Part shown: piece after piece, positions 45,446-53,626 of the stretch | How the letters are laid out: the number at the start of each line of letters is the position of its first letter | Numbering within the stretch: the first letter of the stretch is position 1 | Source: Granulimonas faecalis | GTDB taxonomy: Bacteria > Actinomycetota > Coriobacteriia > Coriobacteriales > Atopobiaceae | Length of the DNA stretch: 64,000 nt | Assembly (NCBI RefSeq): GCF_022834715.1 | Contig: NZ_BQKC01000001.1 | Location: 1,586,501 to 1,650,500, forward strand | Direction: 5' to 3' | The notes under the pieces: generated by a model | Database searches by the model: none | Told to the model about the DNA's origin: nothing | The model's input: only the letters and a program-made list of their open reading frames with translations | Program-made: the position numbers and the translations under genes

Positions 45446-46780
45446 CTAATAACCGCCGTAGTAGCTGCGGACCTCCCAGTCCGTGACCGTGGAGTTGTAC
45501 GACAGCCACTCGCGACTCTTCTCCTCCACCAGGAACTCGAAGGTGTGGTCGCCGAGGACCTCGCGCATGAGCTCCGAGGAGCGGAAGGCCTCGATGGCCT
45601 CCCCGAGGTCGCGGGGGAGCCGCTCGAACCCGGCGCTCTCGAGCTCCAGCTCCGAGGTGCCGAGGTCGGAGGTGTACTCCGGGGGCAGGGGCAGGCCCTC
45701 CTCGATGCCCTTGAGGCCGGCCATGACCGTGGCGGCGATGGCGTGGTAGGGGTTGGCCGAGGGGTCGGGCACGCGCAGCTCAACGCGGGTGGACTGGTGC
45801 TTGCCGGGCTTGTGCATGGGAATGCGCACGAGGGCGTTGCGGTTGCGGCGGCCCCAGGTGGCGAACGTGGGGGCCTCGCCGTCGGGGACGAGGCGCTTGT
45901 AGGAGTTCACCGTGGGGTTGGTGAGCAGCATGTACTCGGGCGCGTAGCGGACGAGGCCGGCGATGTAGTGGCAGGCGACGTCGCTGAGGTGGTGACCGCC
46001 CTCGGCGCCCCAGAAGACGTTCTCCCCCTCGCCGTCGAAGAGCGACTCCTGCAGGAACATGCCGGAGCCGGGGCGCCCGGGGATGGGCTTGGGCATGAAC
46101 GACGCGTAGAAGCCGTTGTTCTGGGCGATCTGCTTCACGGCGAAGCGCGTGGTCATGATGTTGTCCGCCGCGCTCACGGCCTCGGCGTAGCGGAGCGAGA
46201 TGCCCTGCTGCGACGGCCCCATGGCGTGGAAGGAGTACTCCACGGGGATGGAGAGGCGCTCGAGGGAGAGCACGGTGTCGCGGCGCAGGTTGCGCGACGA
46301 GTTGGTGGGCGCGAGGTCGAAGTAGCCGGCGTCGTCCAGGGGCACCGGGCTCTTGGAGCTCTCCGAGTAGAAGTACTCGAGCTCGGGGCCCACGTTGGGC
46401 ACGAAGCCGCGGTCGGACGCCAGGCGGAAGACGCGCATGAGGCAGTGGCGCGGGTCGCCCTCGAAGGGCTGGCGGTCGGGGGTGCAGATGTCGCAGAAGA
46501 TGCGGGTCACGGCGTTGGCCGCGGGGCGCCACGGCAGGAACTGGAAGGTGGAGGCGTCGGGGAAGGCCAGCATGTCGGACTCCACCACGGAGGAGAAGCC
46601 GTTTACCGACGACCCGTCGAAGCCGATGCCCTCCTCGAAGGCCTCCTCGAGGTCCTCGGGCGAGATGGCGAACGACTTGAGGTTGCCGAGCACGTCCGTG
46701 AACCAGAGACGGACGAACCGGACGTCGCGCTCCTCGACGGTGCGAAGCACGTAATCGATGTCCTTGCTGGAGTTGCTCAT
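45446..46780 (-). CDS. Glutamine synthetase-like protein with altered active site
   Basis: A 444-residue type I (alpha-size) glutamine synthetase homologue, full length and in frame. It keeps GIGFDGSSVNGF, GPELEYF (the first two metal Glu), NPTVNSYKRLVP, NRNALVRIP and TRVELRVPDPSANPY. But where GSI enzymes have HHEVAPSQHE it has FHAMGPSQQG (both metal Glu lost, to Ala186 and Gly193), and where they have SGMHVHQS it has SGMFLQES (metal His to Phe242). Three of the six manganese/magnesium ligands are therefore missing. It may be inactive, use another chemistry or be regulatory. ATG 46780 is chosen (GAGG 5 bases upstream). A GlnR-type motif lies 80 bases upstream. Confidence 0.85.
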   Translation of the reverse strand: MSNSSKDIDYVLRTVEERDVRFVRLWFTDVLGNLKSFAISPEDLEEAFEEGIGFDGSSVNGFSSVVESDMLAFPDASTFQFLPWRPAANAVTRIFCDICTPDRQPFEGDPRHCLMRVFRLASDRGFVPNVGPELEYFYSESSKSPVPLDDAGYFDLAPTNSSRNLRRDTVLSLERLSIPVEYSFHAMGPSQQGISLRYAEAVSAADNIMTTRFAVKQIAQNNGFYASFMPKPIPGRPGSGMFLQESLFDGEGENVFWGAEGGHHLSDVACHYIAGLVRYAPEYMLLTNPTVNSYKRLVPDGEAPTFATWGRRNRNALVRIPMHKPGKHQSTRVELRVPDPSANPYHAIAATVMAGLKGIEEGLPLPPEYTSDLGTSELELESAGFERLPRDLGEAIEAFRSSELMREVLGDHTFEFLVEEKSREWLSYNSTVTDWEVRSYYGGY

Positions 46781-46859
46781 CACTACCTCGCAATGGAAGG
46801 GGGTGGAGGCCGTCGCAAGGGCCCCTTGTGCATAGTCCTGACAACTGTTGCACAGGGGT

Positions 46860-46875
46860 GTTTCAGCTCTGTTTC
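46860..46875 (-). promoter_or_regulatory. GlnR-type operator before the GS-like gene
   Basis: On the minus strand GAAAC-n6-GAAAC, then at the same 11-base period GTGCA and GTCAG, which are partial matches. This follows the known actinobacterial pattern gTnAC-n6-GaAAC. It lies about 80-95 bases before the start codon. Confidence 0.45.
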
Positions 46876-46915
46876 TATGACCGGCGCAGGCGGCCGTGCG
46901 CGCCGGCGGCCCCGC

Positions 46916-47155
46916 CTAATGGCAGCAGGAGCGCCCCCTCCCCGCCGGCTTCACCGACGCCACGGCGGCGCGGGCCGCCTCCTCCATGGACTCCACGGCG
47001 TCGCCCGCCACGGGGCACGGGCCGGTGCCCGACCCGGCGCACACCGATGCCGATCCGCAGCCGCTGCACCCTCCCTTGGCGTTGGCGCGGACCCGGGCGC
47101 GGACGACGAGGACGACGGCGACGACCACGGCCGCGACGACGATCGCATCGATCAT
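46916..47155 (-). CDS. FeoB-associated Cys-rich type small membrane protein
   Basis: A 79-residue protein with one N-terminal membrane helix (MIDAIVVAAVVVAVVLVVRA), a basic stretch, and then cysteines in GGCSGCGSASVCAGSG, CPVAG and a terminal SCCH. This matches the FeoB-associated Cys-rich membrane protein family, usually encoded next to feoB. Here feoB is 3.4 kb away, across gpmA and two acetyltransferase genes, so the link is by family only. AGGGGGGA lies before ATG 47155. It may bind iron or another metal at the membrane. Confidence 0.65.
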   Translation of the reverse strand: MIDAIVVAAVVVAVVLVVRARVRANAKGGCSGCGSASVCAGSGTGPCPVAGDAVESMEEAARAAVASVKPAGRGRSCCH

Positions 47156-47215
47156 GGGACATCCCCCCCTGCTTCCAAAGGCGCCGACCCGTTTGTGGGC
47201 CTTTTAAGTTAGCCT

Positions 47216-47245
47216 TTGTTTACTTATGTCGCGCCCTACTATAAG
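47216..47245 (+). promoter_or_regulatory. Promoter of gpmA
   Basis: TTGTTT, 18-base spacer, TATAAG, 45 bases before the start codon, in an AT-rich patch. Confidence 0.6.
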
Positions 47246-47289
47246 TCCAGCGACAAACCGTTCGCAACCACCGGAAAGGAGCCCACACA

Positions 47290-48051
47290 ATGGCTCAAGA
47301 CACGATGCGTCTCGTCCTCATCCGCCACGGGGAGAGCGAGTGGAACAAGGAGAACCTCTTCACCGGATGGGCCGACGTCGACCTGTCCGAGCTCGGCCGC
47401 GACGAGGCCTACAACGGCGGCGTGGCCCTCAAGGACGCCGGGTTCGACTTCGACCTCTGCTACACCAGCTACCTCAAGCGCGCCATCCACACCCTCAACC
47501 TGGTGCTCGACGCCATGGACCGCGACTGGCTGCCCGTGGAGAAGACCTGGAAGCTCAACGAGCGCCACTACGGTGCCCTCCAGGGTCTCAACAAGGCCGA
47601 CACCGCCGCCAAGTACGGCGACGATCAGGTGAAGGTCTGGCGCCGCTCCTTCGACGTGCGGCCGCCCGCGCTGGAGCCCGGCGACGAGCGCGACGCCCAC
47701 ACCCAGCCCGCCTACCGCGACGTGCCCGCCGACCAGATCCCCTACGCCGAGTGCCTGGAGGACACCATCGCCCGCGTGTGGCCGTGGTTCCAGGAGGTCG
47801 TGGAGCCGCAGATGCGCGCCGGCAAGCGCATCGTCATCGCCGCCCACGGCAACTCCCTGCGCGCGCTGGTGAAGCAGTTCGACGGCCTCACACCCGACGA
47901 GATCCTCGAGGTGAACATCCCCACGGCCATCCCGCTGGTCTACACCTTCGACAGGGACTTCAACGTGGTGGACAAGCAGTACGTGGGCGACCCCGAGGTC
48001 ATCGCCGCCAAGATCGACGCCGTGGCCAACCAGGGCAAGGCCAAGGGGTAG
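47290..48051 (+). CDS. gpmA: 2,3-bisphosphoglycerate-dependent phosphoglycerate mutase
   Basis: A glycolytic enzyme that interconverts 3- and 2-phosphoglycerate via a phosphohistidine. The 253-residue protein has the catalytic [20 protein letters not shown], the [15 protein letters not shown] segment, [20 protein letters not shown] and the second His in [23 protein letters not shown] precedes ATG 47290. The last 12 codons (ending VANQGKAKG) are repeated 1.08 kb downstream as VANQGKAKK plus stop, followed there by a hairpin. This suggests that a segment carrying an acetyltransferase gene was inserted and separated gpmA from its original end and terminator. Confidence 0.96.
   Translation: MAQDTMRLVLIRHGESEWNKENLFTGWADVDLSELGRDEAYNGGVALKDAGFDFDLCYTSYLKRAIHTLNLVLDAMDRDWLPVEKTWKLNERHYGALQGLNKADTAAKYGDDQVKVWRRSFDVRPPALEPGDERDAHTQPAYRDVPADQIPYAECLEDTIARVWPWFQEVVEPQMRAGKRIVIAAHGNSLRALVKQFDGLTPDEILEVNIPTAIPLVYTFDRDFNVVDKQYVGDPEVIAAKIDAVANQGKAKG
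48016..48051 (+). repeat. gpmA 3'-end direct repeat, left copy
   Basis: GACGC-C-GTGGCCAACCAGGGCAAGG-CCAAG then GGGTAG (functional gpmA end). It matches 49099-49134 at 33 of 36 positions. Confidence 0.9.
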
Positions 48052-48081
48052 CTGATTGCTTTTTTGCTGCGCCTGGGTCCC

Positions 48082-48127
48082 TGCGCCTGAAAGCGGCTGA
48101 GGATGCCTTCAGCCGCCTTCAGGCGCA
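48082..48127. repeat. Long REP-like hairpin downstream of gpmA
   Basis: TGCGCCTGAA pairs with TTCAGGCGCA, with an inner CGGCTGA/TCAGCCG stem. It lies between the convergent gpmA and acetyltransferase genes and is followed by two near-copies of TTCGTCGCGCTCGGCGA. Confidence 0.65.
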
Positions 48128-48172
48128 TTTCGTCGCGCTCGGCGACGGGCCAACAAGCATAGTTCGTCGCGG

Positions 48173-49015
48173 TCAGCGAGCCGACGGGCGCAGCATGGCG
48201 TAGGGTCCCACGTCGCAAAAGCCCAGACGCCGATAGATGCGGGCCGCCGCGGGGTTCTCAAAAAACAGCGACATGAACTCGAGGCCGCCTCTGAGGCAGA
48301 CGTCGCAGAGCTCGGCCACCACGGCAGTGGCCAACCCGCGGCCGCGCCAGGCCTTGTCGGTGGCCACGGCGATGACCATGGCGCCCTGGCTCGAGGCCGC
48401 GCCCACGGACGCCGTAGAGACAATCTGGCCACGATCGTCGCGCGCCACCACACAGGGCAGCCCTGCGCCGAGCTCGTCGAGCTTACGGGCACGGCGCTCG
48501 GCGTAGATGCTCGCATCGTCCAAATGCAGCGAGAACTCGTCGATCGTCCCCTGGAGCCCCAGCCAGGCGTCGACCTCCTCGGCCTTGAGCAGACCCAGCT
48601 CCACGCCTTGGGGCACAGGGCCCACGGCGTCGCGATTCACCTCGCGCAGGCTTGCCATGGTGCAGGGCTCGAGGCGATTCGCAGGGAAGAACGGGGCAAG
48701 ACGGGCCACGAGGTCGGCTCTGCCGTTGACATCTCCCGGAGCGTCCCCTCCCATGGAGCGGTCGATGAGGACCGCGGCCTCGGCATCGTCAAAGTCGCCG
48801 TCTCGGCTGTAAACCACGAAGTTGTCGCCATAGCGAAGAATCACGGCGCCCAAGTCCTTGTCGGCAGAAGCGGCCTTTGCAAGGCCCCACACGCAGAGCT
48901 GTCCCTCCATCCCCATGGTCTCGATGTCGCCCGCGATGAAGAGGCTCATCTCGGGCTCTGCGGCAACGTAGGAAAGGACGAGGTCGCGGTCTTTCTCGGT
49001 AAGGACGCGGTGCAT
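48173..49015 (-). CDS. GNAT-family acetyltransferase (inserted cassette)
   Basis: A 280-residue GNAT protein. The C-terminal half has the acetyl-CoA motif VIAVATDKAWRGRGLATAVV and the closing FENPAAARIYRRLGFCDVGP. The N-terminal half is a diverged or inactive partner domain. The substrate is unknown. GAGAGGGG precedes ATG 49015. The gene is read against gpmA and lies wholly between the two copies of the gpmA 3' end, so it appears to be a recent insertion. GC looks somewhat lower than its neighbours by eye, but this was not measured. Confidence 0.85.
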   Translation of the reverse strand: MHRVLTEKDRDLVLSYVAAEPEMSLFIAGDIETMGMEGQLCVWGLAKAASADKDLGAVILRYGDNFVVYSRDGDFDDAEAAVLIDRSMGGDAPGDVNGRADLVARLAPFFPANRLEPCTMASLREVNRDAVGPVPQGVELGLLKAEEVDAWLGLQGTIDEFSLHLDDASIYAERRARKLDELGAGLPCVVARDDRGQIVSTASVGAASSQGAMVIAVATDKAWRGRGLATAVVAELCDVCLRGGLEFMSLFFENPAAARIYRRLGFCDVGPYAMLRPSAR

Positions 49016-49098
49016 GGGATCCCCTCTCCTTGGCTAGCTGTATTGACGGCCATACTAACTGAAATGGAGGGAGGCTCCCCTAGGGGCTCCCTTCCCCA

Positions 49099-49134
49099 GA
49101 CGCAGTGGCCAACCAGGGCAAGGCCAAGAAGTAG
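49099..49134 (+). repeat. gpmA 3'-end direct repeat, right copy
   Basis: GACGC-A-GTGGCCAACCAGGGCAAGG-CCAAG then AAGTAG. It would code VANQGKAKK-stop, has no start or ribosome site, and is followed by the hairpin at 49161-49194. Confidence 0.9.
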
Positions 49135-49160
49135 CCTGCCGGGACACGGGAGCGGACGTC

Positions 49161-49194
49161 GAGGGCCGGGCACCCAGCGTGGGGCTCGGCCCTC
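49161..49194 (+). terminator. Hairpin, probable original gpmA terminator
   Basis: GAGGGCCG pairs with CGGCCCTC, with further GC pairs inside; then CCTTGT. It lies 27 bases after the displaced gpmA end. It may also serve the convergent gene at 49213. Confidence 0.65.
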
Positions 49195-49212
49195 CCTTGT
49201 GCGGCGGCGCCG

Positions 49213-49953
49213 TCAGGCCGGGCCGCCGCAGTCCAGAAACGCCTGGTAGCCGCTGCCAAAAGCCATGCCCAGGCGGTGCTGCAGGGCGATGGAGGCGCGG
49301 TTCTCGGGGAAGACCTGGGCCCAGGGGACGCGCCCGGCCGCGAGCCCGGAGGCGATCTTCGCGGCCTCGAGGGCGAGGGCCACGCCGCGGCGGCGCCACC
49401 CGGGGAAGACCTCCAGCATGCCCATGGAGCCCTCGGCGTGCATGCCGATGAACCCGACGAGCTCGCCGTCGAGGTATCCGCCGTCGATAGTGCCGGCCGC
49501 CAGGCGGCGCACGATCTCCTCGCGGGAGAAGTACTCGGGATGGGAGTAGCGGGCGATCACGAGGTCGGCGTGGTCCGGCCCGAGGGGGCGTATCTCGAGA
49601 GCGTCGGCCACCGGGGGCGGCGTGGCGGCAAGGTACGCGCACACGAGGTGCCCCTGGGGCTCGGAGCTGCCGGGGAAGGCCCGCGCCACGGCCTCGGCGG
49701 CCGCCCGACCGGTGACCTCCACCATGGCCGGCCGCGGGCAGCGGGACAGGAGCGCCGCGGCCTCGGCGGCGTCCTCCGCCCAGAGAAAGCCGTCGGCGCC
49801 CCCGATGGAGTCCACGTAGACCAGACCTGGCGCCACGTGCACCGGGCGACCGAGGCCGCGGGCCAGCACCTGCTGGACGGGCACGAGGTCCACGTCGCCG
49901 GCGGCGACGCGCCGTGCGAGCCACACCGAGACATCCCGGTCCACACCTGCCAC
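49213..49953 (-). CDS. GNAT-family acetyltransferase 2
   Basis: A 246-residue protein of the FR47-like GNAT group: EVFPGWRRRGVALALEAAKI binds acetyl-CoA, and FPENRASIALQHRLGMAFGS closes the domain. GTG 49953 with GGAAGGGGGA upstream is chosen; the open frame continues 120 codons further but there crosses the repeat elements at 49971-50142 and is not coding. Its promoter would lie within or beyond those repeats. The substrate is unknown. It is not closely similar to the acetyltransferase at 48173. Confidence 0.8.
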   Translation of the reverse strand: MAGVDRDVSVWLARRVAAGDVDLVPVQQVLARGLGRPVHVAPGLVYVDSIGGADGFLWAEDAAEAAALLSRCPRPAMVEVTGRAAAEAVARAFPGSSEPQGHLVCAYLAATPPPVADALEIRPLGPDHADLVIARYSHPEYFSREEIVRRLAAGTIDGGYLDGELVGFIGMHAEGSMGMLEVFPGWRRRGVALALEAAKIASGLAAGRVPWAQVFPENRASIALQHRLGMAFGSGYQAFLDCGGPA

Positions 49954-49970
49954 CCGTTCCCCCTTCCCAT

Positions 49971-50004
49971 TGCCTGTCCCATCACCCGGACACTTTTGTC
50001 CCAC
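49971..50004. repeat. GGGACA-type repeat, copy 2 (inverted)
   Basis: On the minus strand GGGACAAAAGTGTCC then GGGTGATGGGACAGG, identical to copy 1 except for one base. It ends 18 bases before the acetyltransferase GTG. Confidence 0.75.
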
Positions 50005-50040
50005 ATCGACGGACAGACTTCTCGGCTGTCTGGCTCCGCT

Positions 50041-50142
50041 CGGTCGTTTGGTGGTTTTCCATACGACAACTGATCTAAACCACCAAACGGCACGCTGTTT
50101 GGTGGTTTTTTGGACCTCCGCGCGGGGAAAACCACCAAACGG
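50041..50142. repeat. Double-hairpin GTTTGGTGGTTT repeat, copy 2 (inverted)
   Basis: Hairpins at 50046-50088 and 50097-50140, GTTTGGTGGTTT with AAACCACCAAAC. The reverse complement aligns with 15314-15409 throughout, including GTTTAGATCAG and CACCAAACGACCG. Confidence 0.8.
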
Positions 50143-50191
50143 CCCTCGCCCAGGAGCCCGCGACCGGGCACCGGTCACCGACCTCCAGCCC

Positions 50192-50452
50192 CTACAGCGG
50201 CCAGGGGGCCAGGATGAGCACCGAGACGACGGCGAACGCGACGGCCATGCCCTTCTGACCGGCCATGGCCAGGAGCACCACGAACACGGTGTCCACGATG
50301 GCGTTACCGACAAACCAGATGCCCCAATAGTCGGCCAAAGGCACGATGCCGGCGTAGCTCAGCACCGTGAGTACGATCTCTGCCACCAGCCATACCCAAA
50401 AGACGATGTTGATCCACTTCGACGCCTCGTAACGCTCCTGCCAGCTTGCCAT
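50192..50452 (-). CDS. Small membrane protein of unknown role
   Basis: An 86-residue protein with three likely helices (WINIVFWVWLVAEIVLTVLS, then YWGIWFVGNAIVDTVFVVLL, then MAVAFAVVSVLILAPWP). AAAGGA lies 7 bases before ATG 50452, so it is probably real. No family is recognised. It is read leftward downstream of feoB, beyond the feoB terminator, so it has its own transcript. Confidence 0.65.
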   Translation of the reverse strand: MASWQERYEASKWINIVFWVWLVAEIVLTVLSYAGIVPLADYWGIWFVGNAIVDTVFVVLLAMAGQKGMAVAFAVVSVLILAPWPL

Positions 50453-50515
50453 GGCCTGTCCTTTCCTCGACGGTTCGCTGGTTTGTTCCCCATCGCAGGG
50501 CCCAAAGAACAGGAG

Positions 50516-50548
50516 GGCGCCCCCGGGGAGAGGAGGTCCGGGGGCGCC
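50516..50548 (-). terminator. Hairpin terminator of feoAAB
   Basis: GGCGCCCCCGG pairs perfectly with CCGGGGGCGCC around 11 bases, then CTCCTGTTCTTTG leftward. It lies 56 bases past the feoB stop. Confidence 0.75.
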
Positions 50549-50603
50549 AAGCGGGGTAGGCGTCTATAGGCTGGCCCGGTTGGGCCCGACCGGAAGGTTG
50601 CCG

Positions 50604-53237
50604 CTAGGCGGCCTTCCTCGCCGCCTCGGCGTGGCCCGCGCGCGCCTTGGGCATGGGCCGGAAGAGCTGGAACAGGATGGCGGCCAGCGCGACGAACGCC
50701 ACCGCCGTCCAGACCCCGAAGCGCCCCAGGGCGAAGAGCTCCCACAGCTGGTTGATGATGAGGCCCACGACCCAGCCGAAGCCGCACTGGTAGCCCACGG
50801 CCGCCCAGAACCACCTGGTGTCGTTCATCTGGCGCCGGATGGTGCCGATGGCAGCGAAGCACGGGGCGTCGAGCATGTTGAAGGCCACGAAGGCGATCAT
50901 GGCGCCGAGGGAGAAAGCGCCGGCCACGGTGAACATCTGCTGAAACGTGGCCCAGAGGAGCGTGGAGCCCTCCCCCACCTCACCGAGGCCGAACAGCACG
51001 CCGAACGTGGAGACGAGGTTCTCCTTGGCGATGAGCGCGGAGAGCGAGCACGCGGCGGCCTGCCATGAGCCGAACCCCAGGGGCGCGAAGATCCAGGCGA
51101 TGGCACCGCCCACGGCGGCGAGCAGCGAGAAGTCCATGTAGTTCTCGGGCACGGCCCCCATGGCGGGCAGGAACCCGAAGGCGCCGTCGCCGCCCTCCCA
51201 GCCGGCGAGGCCGAAGTTGGAGAGGAGCCACACGCCCACGCAGGCCACGAAGATGATGGTGCCGGCCTTCTTGATGAACGCGGAGACGCGCTCCCACATG
51301 TGCAGCAGGTACGACTTGAGGGCGGGCAGGTGGTAGGCGGGCAGCTCCATGACGAACGGGGCGGGCTCGCCGGCGAAGGGCTTGGTCTTCTTGAGCATGA
51401 TGGCCGACACGATGACGGCGGCGAGGCCCAGGAAGTAGAAGAACGGGGCGATCCACCAGCCCTCGGTGCCGCCGATGAGCACGCCCATGAGCAGGGCGAT
51501 GATCGGGGTCTTGGCGCCGCAGGGGATCATGGTGGTGAGCATGACGGTCATGCGGCGGTCGCGCTCGTTCTCGATGGTCTTGGTGGCCATGATGCCGGGC
51601 ACGCCGCAGCCGCTGGAGATGAGCAGCGGGATGAAGCTCTTGCCGGAGAGGCCGAAGCGGCGGAACGCGCGGTCCATGACGAAGGCCACACGGCTCATGT
51701 AGCCGCAGTCCTCGAGGAAGCACAGGAGCAGGAACAGCACGACCATCTGGGGCACGAAGCCGAGGATGGAGCCCACGCCGCCCACGATGCCGTCGAGGAC
51801 GAGGGACTTCACCACGGCGGAGGCGCCGACCTGGTCGAGCCAGCCCTCGACGACCACGGGGATGCCGGGCACGTAGATGCCGTACTCGCCGGGGACGGGC
51901 TCGGCGGCCTCGGAGGCCGCGAGGAACGCGGCGGCGTCGACGTCGTCGTGGTAGGCGAGGGTCTGGCCGGCGGCCAGCCGGGGCTCGTCGGAGGCGTCGG
52001 TGAGCACCACGTTGCCCTCGCTGTCGAGGAAGTTGCCGTCGGCGTCGTGCACGGGGACGTCGGTGGCCACGACACCCGCGGCCTGGGCACGGGAGGCGAA
52101 GTCCTCGACGACGGCAGTGTCGCCCTCCTCGACGGCTTCGGCCACGCCCTCGGTGGAGACGCCGGCCTCCTCGGCGGCCGCGAGGTAGGCGTCCACCCGG
52201 CCGCTGTAGTCGTTGTCGGCGTACTCCTCGGACGCCTCGTCGTAGGCGGCCGCGGAGGCGGGGCTCAGGAACCAGCCGTCGCCGAAGACGCCGTCGTTGG
52301 CCCAGTCGGTACCCCAGGTACCCACGGTGGAGACCGCGAGGTAGTACACGAGGACCATGACCGCCACGAAGATGGGCAGGCCCAGCCAGCGGTTGGTGAC
52401 CACGCGGTCGATCCTCTCGGAGGCGGTGAGGTGCGGGGGCGCCTTGACCACGCAGTCGGCGACGGTGGCCTCGATCCAGTCGTAGCGCTCGCAGGTGACG
52501 AGCGACTCGGCGTCGTCGTCCAGCCTTGCCTCGACGCCGGAGCGCACGGCGTCGAGGGCGGCCACGGACGCCGCGGGCAGCCCGAGGGGCTCCAGGGCGG
52601 CCCCGTCGCCCTCGAAGGCCTTGACGGCGTACCAGGGCAGGCGCGCCTTGTCGGCCACGTGGGGGGCCACGATGGAGGAGCACTCGTCCACGGCATCGGC
52701 CGCCTCGCCGGTGAGGAACGCGGGCGCAGGGGAGGCGGCGCCCGCGCGGCCGGCCTCGACGGCGGCCTCGACGAGGGCGTCGAGGTTGGTGCGGCGCAGG
52801 GCGCTGATGCCCACGACCGGGCAGCCGAGGCGCTCGGAGAGGGCGTCGACGTCGATGGAGTCGCCCTGCTTCTCGACGAGGTCGCACATGTTGAGCGCCA
52901 CGACGCAGGGCACCCCGCACTCGCGCACCTGGGTGGCGAGGTAGAGGTTGCGCTCGAGGTTGGTGGCGTCGACGACGTCGACCACGCACGCGGGCTCGCC
53001 GCCGAGCAGGTAGTCGCGGCTCACGACCTCCTCGGGGGAGTAGGGCGAGAGCGAGTAGACGCCGGGGAGGTCGGTGAGCACCACCGACGGGTCGCGGCGC
53101 AGCGGCGCCTCGAGCTTCTCCACGGTGACGCCGGGCCAGTTGCCCACGTAGCCGTTGGAGCCGGTAAGCTCGTTGAACAGTGTCGTCTTGCCACAGTTGG
53201 GGTTGCCTATCAAGGCGATGTGCACGGTCTTGTCCAC
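50604..53237 (-). CDS. feoB: Ferrous iron transporter FeoB
   Basis: FeoB takes up Fe(II), with an N-terminal GTPase and a membrane gate. The 877-residue protein has G1 ALIGNPNCGKTTLFNELTGS, G3 LTDLPGVYSLSPYSPEE and G4 ALNMCDL, then the gate motifs GGVGSILGFVPQMVVLFLLL and ISSGCGVPGIMATKTIENER. An unusual 135-residue hydrophilic, acidic insert (about 321-455) lies in the extracellular loop after the first gate helix, replacing what is normally a short link between TVGTWGTDW and the LDGIVGGVG helix. The start is GTG 53237 with AAAGGGAG. It is the last gene of feoA-feoA-feoB. Confidence 0.95.
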   Translation of the reverse strand: MDKTVHIALIGNPNCGKTTLFNELTGSNGYVGNWPGVTVEKLEAPLRRDPSVVLTDLPGVYSLSPYSPEEVVSRDYLLGGEPACVVDVVDATNLERNLYLATQVRECGVPCVVALNMCDLVEKQGDSIDVDALSERLGCPVVGISALRRTNLDALVEAAVEAGRAGAASPAPAFLTGEAADAVDECSSIVAPHVADKARLPWYAVKAFEGDGAALEPLGLPAASVAALDAVRSGVEARLDDDAESLVTCERYDWIEATVADCVVKAPPHLTASERIDRVVTNRWLGLPIFVAVMVLVYYLAVSTVGTWGTDWANDGVFGDGWFLSPASAAAYDEASEEYADNDYSGRVDAYLAAAEEAGVSTEGVAEAVEEGDTAVVEDFASRAQAAGVVATDVPVHDADGNFLDSEGNVVLTDASDEPRLAAGQTLAYHDDVDAAAFLAASEAAEPVPGEYGIYVPGIPVVVEGWLDQVGASAVVKSLVLDGIVGGVGSILGFVPQMVVLFLLLCFLEDCGYMSRVAFVMDRAFRRFGLSGKSFIPLLISSGCGVPGIMATKTIENERDRRMTVMLTTMIPCGAKTPIIALLMGVLIGGTEGWWIAPFFYFLGLAAVIVSAIMLKKTKPFAGEPAPFVMELPAYHLPALKSYLLHMWERVSAFIKKAGTIIFVACVGVWLLSNFGLAGWEGGDGAFGFLPAMGAVPENYMDFSLLAAVGGAIAWIFAPLGFGSWQAAACSLSALIAKENLVSTFGVLFGLGEVGEGSTLLWATFQQMFTVAGAFSLGAMIAFVAFNMLDAPCFAAIGTIRRQMNDTRWFWAAVGYQCGFGWVVGLIINQLWELFALGRFGVWTAVAFVALAAILFQLFRPMPKARAGHAEAARKAA

Positions 53238-53339
53238 TGGGTCTCCCTTTCGTAGTGCCGGGGGCGGGCGACCCCCTGCCCCGCCGTGCGGGGCCCTCTC
53301 TCTCCTGCGGTCGGGCACCCCGCCCGGCCCTCCCCTCGG

Positions 53340-53576
53340 CTAGGCGGGGACTACCTCCACACGGGCGGCCTCGTCCTTGCGGATGGACAGCTCGTAGCCG
53401 CGGACGGTGAGCTCCACGGGGTCGCCCAGGGGCGCGACCTTGCGCACCGCCACGTGGGTCCCCTTGGTGATCCCCATGTCCATGATCCGGCGGCGGACCT
53501 GCCCCGAACCGGTGAGCCTGCGCACGGTGCAGGCCTCCCCCACCGCGACGTCGGCGAGGGTCATGACCTCGGCCAT
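53340..53576 (-). CDS. feoA: FeoA domain protein 1
   Basis: A 78-residue SH3-like cytosolic protein needed for FeoB function. MTLADVAVGEACTVRRLTGS, then RRRIMDMGITKGTHVAVRKV and DPVELTVRGYELSIRKDEA match the FeoA family over its full length. ATG 53576 is used because the family N-terminus begins there; the open frame upstream is a shadow. It lies 102 bases before feoB and 50 bases after a second feoA-like gene. Confidence 0.9.
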   Translation of the reverse strand: MAEVMTLADVAVGEACTVRRLTGSGQVRRRIMDMGITKGTHVAVRKVAPLGDPVELTVRGYELSIRKDEAARVEVVPA

Positions 53577-53626
53577 GGCTTCTCCTCTCTCTGCCTGTCG
53601 GGCAGCTGTACGACTGGTTGCGCGGC

